DNA of 7,023 nt from JBGTLA01 sp041744375 (GCA_041744375.1 JBGTLA010000076.1:1-7023), one strand, 5' to 3'; numbered from the stretch's first letter, positions 1 through 5,266 are shown. Notes: generated by a model not told the origin, from the letters alone. Numbers and translations: made by a program.

Positions 1-87
1 GCGACACCGCGGACCGCAGTACGTCGGGACCGGGCCACGCTGGCCCCGGCGCACCACCTCGGCGCCACAGGTCGGGCAGTCAGTCAC
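1..87 (-). CDS. Zinc-finger protein, N-terminal 29 codons (runs off left edge)
   Basis: Partial gene reading off the left edge; only 29 codons are visible. GTG is the start because AGGTGG lies 4 bases upstream (92-97) and the frame stays open to the edge. The peptide begins VTDCPTCGAEVVRRG and continues to a second cysteine pair in TYCGPRCR, giving C4-x2-C7 and C24-x3-C28. This paired-cysteine layout near the N-terminus is typical of small actinobacterial and actinophage zinc-binding proteins, among them the N-terminal ribbon of some HNH endonucleases. An HNH gene here would fit the start of a phage packaging module, but the catalytic part lies outside the window, so that is inference. It has its own ribosome site and follows a terminator and a decayed repeat, so it is probably separate from the upstream operon. 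Confidence 0.65.
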   Translation of the reverse strand, partial: MTDCPTCGAEVVRRGQRGPVPTYCGPRCR

Positions 88-97
88 GGCGCCACCT
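88..97 (-). repeat. Leader repeat AGGTGGCGCC, copy next to the zinc-finger start
   Basis: The 10-base sequence AGGTGGCGCC (minus strand) directly precedes the GTG start of the zinc-finger gene and supplies its ribosome site. An identical 10-mer occurs at 233-242, where no start codon follows. Together with the duplicated terminator block it suggests a duplicated gene-boundary segment. Confidence 0.6.
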
Positions 98-156
98 GGG
101 AAATTTTGCTAGAGAGAAATCCGGCGAGCGGGCGCTCTCGGCTAGAACGCCACCAA

Positions 157-190
157 AAAAAAGCGGCTCGAGGTTGAAGCGGTCGGCTCA
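157..190 (-). repeat. Decayed second copy of the operon terminator block
   Basis: Positions 165-190 match 276-301 at 22 of 26 bases without gaps, and both are followed on the minus strand by a T run (eight T here, six in the other copy). Both begin with TGA in the minus sense. Here the 6-bp terminator stem is no longer complementary, so this looks like a mutated duplicate rather than a working terminator. Confidence 0.6.
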
Positions 191-232
191 TCGGCGGCGG
201 CTCCCAATCCCCCCCGGTCGCTGTGTATAGAA

Positions 233-242
233 GGCGCCACCT
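233..242 (-). repeat. Orphan copy of the AGGTGGCGCC leader
   Basis: Identical to the ribosome-site leader at 88-97 but followed by TTC instead of a start codon. Only about 40 bases separate it from the decayed terminator block, too little for a gene. It may mark a gene lost by deletion between repeats. Confidence 0.5.
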
Positions 243-267
243 AGCTCGCCGGCAGTGATCGGGGCAG

Positions 268-299
268 AAAAAACCGGCTCGAGCTCGAAGCAGCCGGCT
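268..299 (-). terminator. Rho-independent terminator of the replication operon
   Basis: On the minus strand, CCGGCT (297-292) pairs with AGCCGG (279-274). The stem is extended by a G-T and an A-T pair at its base and is followed by six T (273-268). It starts inside the stop codon of the 62-aa gene, so it closes the operon with no spacer. Confidence 0.75.
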
Positions 300-487
300 C
301 ACGATCCGCCTCCGATCCAAGCCCACGCCGCGGCCCTCCGTTCGTCTTCGGTGAGCCCGACGCCGCGCTCGAGGTCGACGATTGAGAGTCGGCGGCGGGG
401 CGGGTCGCAACGGTGCCAATGTTGTTTTGCGTCGAGGGGAACACGGACGTCCCGGCCGCATCGTCGGCACTTGACTCGCCATCTCAT
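299..487 (-). CDS. Small zinc-ribbon-like protein, 62 aa, unknown function
   Basis: Last gene of the six-gene operon. Its ATG (487-485) overlaps the TGA of the 93-aa gene in an ATGA junction, which fixes the start and implies translational coupling. The protein begins MRWRVKCRRCGRDVRV. C7-x2-C10 followed by H23, H25 and C27 in KQHWHRC looks like a single zinc-binding knuckle. The rest, through LSIVDLERGVGLTEDERRAA, is predicted helical and ends in a Gly-rich tail. I do not recognise a family. By position it could be a DNA-binding accessory of the replication operon, but that rests only on context. A terminator begins at the stop codon. Confidence 0.75.
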   Translation of the reverse strand: MRWRVKCRRCGRDVRVPLDAKQHWHRCDPPRRRLSIVDLERGVGLTEDERRAAAWAWIGGGS

Positions 488-765
488 CGGGCACCTCGAT
501 CCTGGAGGGCTCGGACGACGTCGACCACGGTCGCGGCGAAGTCGGCGGAGGTCTGGTCGTGGCCGCGGGCCACCATCACTTGTGAGCCGGCGTCCGCCGC
601 GGGGCACCAGTCGTCGTGGTGCATCACGACATGGCGCAACCTGCCCAGGTTGTGGTGCTCGACGTCGGGGCGGCAGCGGCACCCGACAGCGGACTTGCCG
701 GCGGCGATGGCGTCCCGTTGTAGTTGGCGGTCACGCTTGCGTCGGATGCGGCGGGCGTAGCTCAC
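484..765 (-). CDS. Conserved-looking small Cys/His protein, 93 aa
   Basis: GTG (765-763) is preceded by GAGGTG at 776-771 with 5 bases between, and it overlaps the upstream TGA in a GTGA junction, so this start is preferred over an in-frame ATG at 867. The N-terminus is strongly basic (SYARRIRRKRDRQLQRD). The middle has C29-R-C31 and then HHNLGRLRHVVMHHDDWCP with C54, a spacing that could bind a metal. The C-terminal third is a plain amphipathic helix. Many actinobacterial phage and plasmid small proteins contain similar HDDWCP segments, though I cannot name the family. It sits just downstream of the primase-helicase. Nucleic-acid binding is an inference from the basic N-terminus and Cys/His content. 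Confidence 0.78.
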   Translation of the reverse strand: MSYARRIRRKRDRQLQRDAIAAGKSAVGCRCRPDVEHHNLGRLRHVVMHHDDWCPAADAGSQVMVARGHDQTSADFAATVVDVVRALQDRGAR

Positions 766-935
766 GATGCCACCTCGATTGGGATGTCTACGGGGTGGTC
801 GGCGGTGAACAGGGCATCGGCCAGTTGCTCGCATTCGGTCCATGCCATGCCGTCTCGGTGAGGGCACAGTCCCTCGCGGTGGATCTTCTGCCAGAACCGT
901 TCGGCGGCCCTGGCTAGGTCATCGAAGGCCGTCAC
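762..935 (-). CDS. Small hypothetical protein, 57 aa
   Basis: Short gene directly after the primase-helicase. GTG (935-933) overlaps the primase TGA in a GTGA junction and has a strong ribosome site, AGGAGG, about 7 bases upstream inside the primase 3' end. The stop overlaps the next GTG in the same way. The protein begins VTAFDDLARAAERFWQKIHR and contains LCPHRDGMAWTECEQLADALF, with C24, H26 and C35. It is mainly amphipathic helix with no signal peptide or membrane segment. I do not recognise it. The evidence that it is real is the double 4-base overlap, the ribosome site and sensible amino-acid composition. Confidence 0.75.
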   Translation of the reverse strand: MTAFDDLARAAERFWQKIHREGLCPHRDGMAWTECEQLADALFTADHPVDIPIEVAS

Positions 936-3184
936 GACTCCACCTCCTCAGCTCCGTCGAAGAGGTCCATTTCGAGGGGGTGAACTGGTGCGCCTACGCC
1001 CTGCGCCGTTATACGGCGCGGCGCAGGGCGCAGTTGCGCATCTCCCACCTCACCCCCAGGCGGCGCAGTCTGCGCCGCGTCTGCGCCCGGGTCGGGGCGC
1101 AGATGGCGGATGGTGGGGTCGTCTGCCCGGTAGAGCCTTGCTTGCTTGCGTTCCGGGACGTGATCGAGGACGGTTTCGGCGCCTTCGATCTTGGCGACGT
1201 TGACGATTCCGCCACCCGACAGCATCTGGTCTCGAATGTGGCGGCGACGTTGCCTGGCGATCCCTGGGGTCGCCTCTTCCACCTTCGTCCATCCGGTGCC
1301 GGGGTTCTCGGTGATGTATTCGAGGATCCTGGTGGCGACGGTGGCGGCGTCGACCTCTTCGGCTTCCACCACCGTGAATGATTCGCCGTCGGCCCACAGG
1401 AGGTTGAGGGTTCTGGCGTGCCAGGTCGGCGCCCATCGTGCCTTCTGGATGTGGAGGCGGGTCTTGCCGTGGCCCATTCCGTGGACGTGGAGGAGGGTGT
1501 CTCCGGTGCCTTCCCACGCGCCGGACACTTTGCCGCCTTTGTTTTCGTGGTGGATGAGGATGAACGTGACTCGGCGACCGGATAGGACTCGCACCTCGGC
1601 GAGTAGCGCTTGGAAGGCGCGGGTGTCTTGGATGGTGCCGGCTTCGTCCATCCCGGCGACGGTGATCGGTCCGACGACCACGACGTCGAGCTCGAGGGCG
1701 CGGATCTGCTCGGCGAGCTGGCGGCGGTGTTCCTCGTCGGCGAAGGTAAACGTCGCCCAGGGGTCTTCGAGGACGTGCAAGGTTCCCTGGATCGCCGTCC
1801 CGGCCCACGATTCGAGCTTGCGTGCCAGTTTGCGCCGGAACAGTGGCCGGGGTCCTTCGTTCTCGATGAAGAGGACCGCTAGGGGCCGTTTGACGGTGAT
1901 CCCGAGCCAGTCGTCGCCGGCGGCGAGGTGGCAGCCGAGGTCGCCGGCGAGGGTGGTCTTGCCGGCGCCACCATCTCCGAAGATGAGCACCTCATCACCT
2001 TCGGGAATGAGAGCGTCGTCGACGTCGCCTAGCAGCGGGTCGGCGCCGTCTTCGGCTTCGCTGGCGAACGCCAGAGCGTCGACCACCCGGAACCGGGGCC
2101 CGGCCGCTGTGGGCGTCTCGTCGTCGCTGTCGGACGGTGCCGCGGACGGGACGACGATCCGCGATGGCGGGTTGAGCGCCCGCGCGGCCGCCTCGAAGTC
2201 TCCTTTGTGGTCGGCGTGTACGAAAGCTCCGAACGGGTCGTAGGTGCCGGACGCGCCGAGCTTGTCCCGGAGTGTGATAGTCCCGGGGAGCGCTTCTGGC
2301 GCGGACGACCAGAAGCTCATGGTGGCGTCGGGCCAGACCGTCACCGAGTGGCCGTCTCGAGCATTCTTGCCAGAACGGGTCAAGTCGAGGCGGCCGTTGC
2401 TTTTGTGCCGGGGCGAATGGAAGCCGTGACCCTCGAGCCAACGCACCACCGCCGCGGGGGTCGCTTCCTTGTTGTAGACGTCTCCAGGGCGGTCACCGTT
2501 GAGAGCCGAGGGCTTCCAGTCATACCGGGGCGGCTCGGGCGCGGGGAGAAGCTCGTCGAGGGCGTCCACCGTGAGAACGCGGTCGGGGTCGAGGGACTTG
2601 ACGAACGCGGGGCGCCTGAGACCCTCCTTGCCGTTGATTGATCCGGGGGCGCGGGCGATGCGGGACGGGTTGAACACTCCGTCCATCTGCCGGTCGAAGC
2701 GCTCGCCGATGCCCTCCCACAATCGCGCCCACCGCGCCAGGAGCAATTCGCCAGAGCGGTCGCCGTTGAGGGCCACCGGCTCGTCGAGGGCGTAGTGGAA
2801 CCACCAGCCGCCACCGGAGTCGACCACCGCGGTCGGGTGCACCGGGAGCCATTCCCACAGGGCGCGGAGGTCGTCGCGGGTCCAGTAGTTGCCCGCACCC
2901 TTGTGACCGGGTTCGCCGGCCCGGTCGAGGTCTACCCACAGCGCCGTCAGCTCGGAAGCGTCGGGGTCTTCGATGCGGCCGGCGCCACCAGATCCGCGCT
3001 CGGTACCGATGACCGCCGCGGAGAGGTACACGTCGACCTTGCCGTCGATGACGGCCGCCAGGTCGGCCACCTCCGAGCACCTGACGGCGGCGAGCTGGCG
3101 GTTCGTGGTCGAGAGGTGCACATAGCCTGAGCCCCGGCCGTAAACCGCTTCGAGAAACTCGGCGACTCTGTCGGTGTCACTCAT
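932..3184 (-). CDS. Primase-helicase (AEP-type primase + RepA/RecA-like ATPase), 750 aa
   Basis: Replication protein of the element. The N-terminal third resembles archaeo-eukaryotic-type primases of plasmids and phages: ALWVDLD gives the metal-binding D85 and D87, SGGGWWFHY (123-131) supplies the central His130, and FNPSRIARAPGSINGK (171-186) matches the third motif with its R..PG..N.K pattern. Residues about 390-600 form a RepA/RecA-like helicase ATPase: Walker A GDGGAGKTT (403-411), ENEG (441-444), hydrophobic strand VVVVG (501-505) and LIHHENKGG (543-551). The usual Walker B Asp after the valines is Gly505. Residues about 612-665 look like a winged helix, followed by a low-complexity Pro/Ala/Gly tail. 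The ATG overlaps the HTH gene's stop (ATGA), and the stop overlaps the next GTG. The two activities should synthesise primers and unwind the excised element. Confidence 0.9.
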   Translation of the reverse strand: MSDTDRVAEFLEAVYGRGSGYVHLSTTNRQLAAVRCSEVADLAAVIDGKVDVYLSAAVIGTERGSGGAGRIEDPDASELTALWVDLDRAGEPGHKGAGNYWTRDDLRALWEWLPVHPTAVVDSGGGWWFHYALDEPVALNGDRSGELLLARWARLWEGIGERFDRQMDGVFNPSRIARAPGSINGKEGLRRPAFVKSLDPDRVLTVDALDELLPAPEPPRYDWKPSALNGDRPGDVYNKEATPAAVVRWLEGHGFHSPRHKSNGRLDLTRSGKNARDGHSVTVWPDATMSFWSSAPEALPGTITLRDKLGASGTYDPFGAFVHADHKGDFEAAARALNPPSRIVVPSAAPSDSDDETPTAAGPRFRVVDALAFASEAEDGADPLLGDVDDALIPEGDEVLIFGDGGAGKTTLAGDLGCHLAAGDDWLGITVKRPLAVLFIENEGPRPLFRRKLARKLESWAGTAIQGTLHVLEDPWATFTFADEEHRRQLAEQIRALELDVVVVGPITVAGMDEAGTIQDTRAFQALLAEVRVLSGRRVTFILIHHENKGGKVSGAWEGTGDTLLHVHGMGHGKTRLHIQKARWAPTWHARTLNLLWADGESFTVVEAEEVDAATVATRILEYITENPGTGWTKVEEATPGIARQRRRHIRDQMLSGGGIVNVAKIEGAETVLDHVPERKQARLYRADDPTIRHLRPDPGADAAQTAPPGGEVGDAQLRPAPRRITAQGVGAPVHPLEMDLFDGAEEVES
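997..1103. repeat. Heptamer cluster GGCGCAG/CTGCGCC: candidate iteron origin
   Basis: Seven exact copies of GGCGCAG or its complement lie at 1001-1007, 1020-1026, 1027-1033, 1062-1068, 1070-1076, 1081-1087 and 1096-1102. They build three perfect inverted repeats: 12-bp arms 997-1008/1019-1030, 9-bp arms 1060-1068/1070-1078 around one base, and 9-bp arms 1080-1088/1095-1103. The copies fall in different codon phases, so a repeated peptide does not explain them. The encoded stretch is the low-complexity tail (about residues 695-730) of the primase-helicase. An origin inside a replication gene has precedent in lambda gene O. Origin function here is inferred; a regulatory or structural role is also possible. 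Confidence 0.6.
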
Positions 3185-3501
3185 TGCGCACCACCCGTCG
3201 TCGGGTCGTAGGGGAGCGCTTCGAGCCGGTACAGCCAGCCGGTGCCCTCATGTTCGTGTTCGGGGCGGTCGCCGGGCCGTTTGGTGATGACGTACCCGTC
3301 TTTGCGGAGTTCGCAGATCCACACCGAGAATCGGGGCAGGTAGCTTCGGTAGAAGGTCGACCCGCAAGTCTCGTCGTTGGCGAAGAGCATGGTCAACACA
3401 CGTTGACGCTGCGTCGGCCTGCTACTGTTTGGGGTAGCTGTTGTGGTGACGGCTTTCGGCGCTCCCTCGTGGGAGCGTCGTTGTTCGTGGTCGGTCCTCA
3501 T
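3181..3501 (-). CDS. Winged helix-turn-helix DNA-binding protein, 106 aa
   Basis: After a disordered, Thr/Pro/Arg-rich N-terminus (1-30), residues about 31-95 form a compact winged helix: RQRVLTMLFANDETCGSTFY (first helices), LPRFSVWICELRKDGYVI (recognition helix and turn) and a wing ending GTGWLYRLEALP. The 'CGSTFYRSYLPRF...ELRKDGY' pattern matches small HTH proteins common in actinophages and integrative elements just upstream of replication genes. It could be an excisionase-like or replication-control protein; sequence alone does not decide. ATG 3501 overlaps the stop of the 86-aa gene (ATGA) and its own stop overlaps the primase-helicase ATG, so all three are probably translated in a coupled, near-stoichiometric way. 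Confidence 0.82.
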   Translation of the reverse strand: MRTDHEQRRSHEGAPKAVTTTATPNSSRPTQRQRVLTMLFANDETCGSTFYRSYLPRFSVWICELRKDGYVITKRPGDRPEHEHEGTGWLYRLEALPYDPTTGGAQ

Positions 3502-3758
3502 GCGGCCGGCCCCTTCGCCTTGCGGCGGGCCTGAGCCGACTTGAGGGAGAGCCCGGCGAAGTACGCCTTGCGGGCATGGTCGGCCCGACGAGCTCGGTCA
3601 GCCGGATCGAGCTTGCCATCGGGATCTACCTCACGCTCGAAGCGCTCCAGAAACGCTTTACGGGCCGGGGCGGTGTGTTGCGTCGGATCGACGCGGGAAT
3701 GCAGCGTGTGAGCTGCGAGACGGGCTCTGAGGCTCCGTTCTGACGGTGACAACGACAT
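3498..3758 (-). CDS. Conserved actinobacterial small protein, 86 aa
   Basis: First gene of the replication operon. The protein is highly charged and helical: LRARLAAHTLHSRVDPTQHT, then ARKAFLERFEREVDPDGKL and a C-terminal ADHARKAYFAGLSLKSAQARR. I recognise this pattern as a widespread actinobacterial protein of unknown function found on chromosomes and mobile elements; no catalytic motif is visible. The ATG has AGGAGG (3775-3770) 11 bases upstream, within the loop and 3' arm of a strong RNA hairpin, so its translation, and by coupling that of the whole operon, may be controlled there. The stop overlaps the HTH start by 4 bases. Confidence 0.85.
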   Translation of the reverse strand: MSLSPSERSLRARLAAHTLHSRVDPTQHTAPARKAFLERFEREVDPDGKLDPADRARRADHARKAYFAGLSLKSAQARRKAKGPAA

Positions 3759-3761
3759 GAT

Positions 3762-3845
3762 GCGAAGCCCCTCCTGGGGACTTCGCTCCTTGCCGTGCGG
3801 GAGCGATCAGCTTTCCGACAATCCTGTGGTCGGGGGAGTTGATCG
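3762..3845 (-). promoter_or_regulatory. Leader with three mutually exclusive stems, one masking the ribosome site
   Basis: In the minus-strand transcript, stem P1 pairs CGATCA (3845-3840) with TGATCG (3809-3804) around an inner CCGAC/GTCGG. Stem A pairs TCGCTCC (3806-3800) with GGAGCGA (3789-3783). Stem B pairs GCGAAG-T-CCCC (3786-3776) with GGGGCTTCGC (3771-3762) over an AGGA loop, enclosing the ribosome site three bases before the ATG. P1 shares 3804-3806 with A, and A shares 3783-3786 with B, so P1+B (translation off) and A alone (on) are alternatives. The pairings are read directly; the switching role is inferred. No convincing promoter hexamers were found upstream. Confidence 0.55.
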
Positions 3846-3868
3846 GTTGTGCTCTTAGCGTAGCGCTT

Positions 3869-4213
3869 CTAAAAGGGCTCGCCAGGGATTTCTACGTCGG
3901 GGATCTCGGGTAGATCGGGCAGCACGGCGCCCGGAGACCTTCCTATAGGGCGAAGGTCTCCGGGGACCGGTATCGGTCCGGCGCCGCCTGCAATGAGGTC
4001 AGGATGGTCGAGGATCGCTTCTAGCTCTCGGGTGCTCTGTGGCAATTCGCGAAACGCTCCGTGGCGGAAGCATCCGACGACGTACCAGCCATCATTCTCA
4101 TATTCGTCGGGCCACGGGCGGCGATCTACGACCCGACACCAGTTTCTGTGACGGTGACAATGCGGACTTCGTAAACGACCTTGATGTCGATTACAGCGCA
4201 AACCTTGCGGCAC
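3869..4213 (-). CDS. Hypothetical protein, possibly the frameshifted rear half of a zinc-ribbon gene
   Basis: Open frame with a convincing rear two thirds: DEYENDGWYVVGCFRHGAFR, a helix (PQSTRELEAILDHPDLI) and a Pro/Gly/acidic tail ending EIPGEPF. The start is uncertain. GTG 4213-4211 has GAGG six bases upstream, but it would translate a Cys/His/Arg-rich stretch that overlaps the 43-aa ORF by 88 bases in another frame. The visible C..HG resembles the second metal-binding pair of a zinc ribbon whose first half is encoded by that 43-aa ORF; a shift of one base back near 4130 would join them into about 129 aa. So this is either a separate gene or the rear of a broken one. It is 110 bases upstream of the replication operon. 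Confidence 0.5.
   Translation of the reverse strand: MPQGLRCNRHQGRLRSPHCHRHRNWCRVVDRRPWPDEYENDGWYVVGCFRHGAFRELPQSTRELEAILDHPDLIAGGAGPIPVPGDLRPIGRSPGAVLPDLPEIPDVEIPGEPF
3930..3964. repeat. Perfect 13-bp inverted repeat inside a coding frame
   Basis: CCCGGAGACCTTC (3930-3942) and GAAGGTCTCCGGG (3952-3964) are exact complements separated by nine bases. The hairpin lies within the 114-aa frame, about residues 84-95 (PGDLRPIGRSPG), in its low-complexity tail. No T run follows on either strand, so it is not a standard terminator. A protein-binding palindrome, an RNA processing site or an insertion remnant are possible. Confidence 0.8.
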
Positions 4214-4257
4214 TGTCGGCCTCGCCCGACCGACTTGGTGCAGCGGATCTCGATCAC
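4126..4257 (-). CDS. Short zinc-ribbon-like ORF (43 aa), possibly truncated by frameshift
   Basis: GTG (4257-4255) overlaps the integrase TGA in a GTGA junction, the same arrangement seen throughout the downstream operon, which supports it as a real start. The peptide begins VIEIRCTKSVGRGRQCRKVC and then forms alternating beta-like residues (AVIDIKVVYEVRIVTVTET) before TAG. C6, C16 and C20 resemble the front half of a Com-like or similar small zinc ribbon, but the second metal-binding pair is absent. Such a pair (GCFRHG) appears in the next frame downstream. It is either a genuine 43-aa protein or the front of a gene broken by a single-base change. Confidence 0.55.
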   Translation of the reverse strand: MIEIRCTKSVGRGRQCRKVCAVIDIKVVYEVRIVTVTETGVGS

Positions 4258-5171
4258 AGCCGATCTCCGAGCCCCATCCGCTTGTGCGCGTCCCTGGCCC
4301 GTTCGTCCGCGGCAGAGGCGCCGTACCGCTGCAACATCTGAGGCGACTTCCAGCCAGCGATGCGTTGCAGGTCGCCTTCGGACCCCCCCTCATGCAGCCA
4401 ACGATGAGCGAAGGTGTGACGGAAAACATGGGGATGGAGGCGACCGTCGAGACCGGCCTGAGCGCCCCGCCTGAGCACCACCTGCGATATCCCGGTGTCG
4501 CCTAGCTTGCCCTTCAGGCCGAGCCACAGCCACGGCTCAGAGGCCTTCCGGTGGCGCCTACGGGCCCGCTCGTATCTGTCCAGCGCCTCGGTGGTCTTGT
4601 CGCCGAATGGGACGGTTCTGAGCCGGTTGCCCTTCCCGCGCACGATCGCCACTTGGAGGTCGAGGTCGACGTCGGCCAGTTTCAACCCGGCCATCTCCCC
4701 TAGGCGGATGCCGGTGTCGACGAACAATCTTAGGATGGCGGTGTCGCGCAGCTCCTCGAAGTCCTTGCCCGCACAGGTCGCCAGGAGAGCCCGTAGTTCG
4801 GGGTCTGACAGCACCGGGACCGGTTGCTCTTCCACTCGGGGCGGATCAACCCTCACCATCGGGTTGTCGGCGATCTCGCCTTCCCGGTGCAACCACCGGA
4901 AGAGTTGCACCAGGGAGGCGTATCTTTGGTGGGCGGTGGCGCTGGCGCGGGTGTCGAGGACGTGAGACAGGTACCCGCGGACGTGGTCGGCGGTGATGGC
5001 GTCGACGTTGGTGTCCTGGCCTTCGCCCTCGAGGTGGTCGGCGAGCTGGTCGACGGCGAGTTTGTAGGCGGCGATGGTGCGGGGGGAGAGGTTCTTCGCT
5101 CGTAGACTTCGGTACCATGACGGGGCCAGTTCCGGCAGCTTCAGGCTCGAATGATGTTGACTCGCGCTCAT
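4254..5171 (-). CDS. int: Tyrosine recombinase (integrase), 305 aa
   Basis: Full-length site-specific recombinase that should integrate and excise the element. Residues 15-105 form the SAM-like core-binding domain (SWYRSLRAKNLSPRTIAAY...). The catalytic domain follows with all expected residues: Arg156 in TGIRLGE, Lys180 in VRGKGN, His248 and Arg251 in HPHVFRHTF, Trp274 in GWKS, and the nucleophile Tyr283 in LQRYG. The length and compact XerC/D-like form suit integrases of actinobacterial elements that lack a long arm-binding N-terminus. The ATG lies 95 bases from the tRNA-Asn gene and reads away from it. Promoter hexamers end 9 bases before the ATG and there is no ribosome site, suggesting a nearly leaderless message. 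Its stop overlaps the next GTG. The usual geometry would put the element 3' of the tRNA, so the exact attachment site is not clear. Confidence 0.96.
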   Translation of the reverse strand: MSASQHHSSLKLPELAPSWYRSLRAKNLSPRTIAAYKLAVDQLADHLEGEGQDTNVDAITADHVRGYLSHVLDTRASATAHQRYASLVQLFRWLHREGEIADNPMVRVDPPRVEEQPVPVLSDPELRALLATCAGKDFEELRDTAILRLFVDTGIRLGEMAGLKLADVDLDLQVAIVRGKGNRLRTVPFGDKTTEALDRYERARRRHRKASEPWLWLGLKGKLGDTGISQVVLRRGAQAGLDGRLHPHVFRHTFAHRWLHEGGSEGDLQRIAGWKSPQMLQRYGASAADERARDAHKRMGLGDRL

Positions 5172-5180
5172 CGGGCCGTT

Positions 5181-5209
5181 ATGTTATCAACTGTCAGAGC
5201 GCTATGCAA
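5181..5209 (-). promoter_or_regulatory. Probable integrase promoter
   Basis: On the minus strand, TTGCAT (5209-5204) and TAACAT (5186-5181) are separated by exactly 17 bases, a good match to a vegetative -35/-10 pair. The -10 ends 9 bases before the integrase ATG and no ribosome site is visible, so the message would be leaderless or nearly so. Confidence 0.55.
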
Positions 5210-5266
5210 CCATTCGAGGAGGTGGTCGAACTAGCGGAAACCCTTGTCACATATGGATAACTGCGA

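Noticed and set aside
84..494. Minus-strand 136-codon ORF
   Set aside because: It reads through the operon terminator and the decayed repeat in a frame different from the coupled 62-aa gene, with Arg/Pro-rich composition and no ribosome site.
484..867. Longer version of the 93-aa gene from ATG 867
   Set aside because: The extra 34 residues overlap the 57-aa gene in another frame and lack a ribosome site, while GTG 765 has GAGGTG and a GTGA junction.
255..917. Plus-strand 220-codon ORF
   Set aside because: It is antisense to three small genes that are supported by 4-base overlaps and ribosome sites; composition is extreme (Arg/Ser/Gly).
1191..2243. Plus-strand 350-codon ORF
   Set aside because: It is antisense to the primase-helicase, Ser/Arg/Pro-rich with no recognisable domain, and arises from the codon bias of the real gene.
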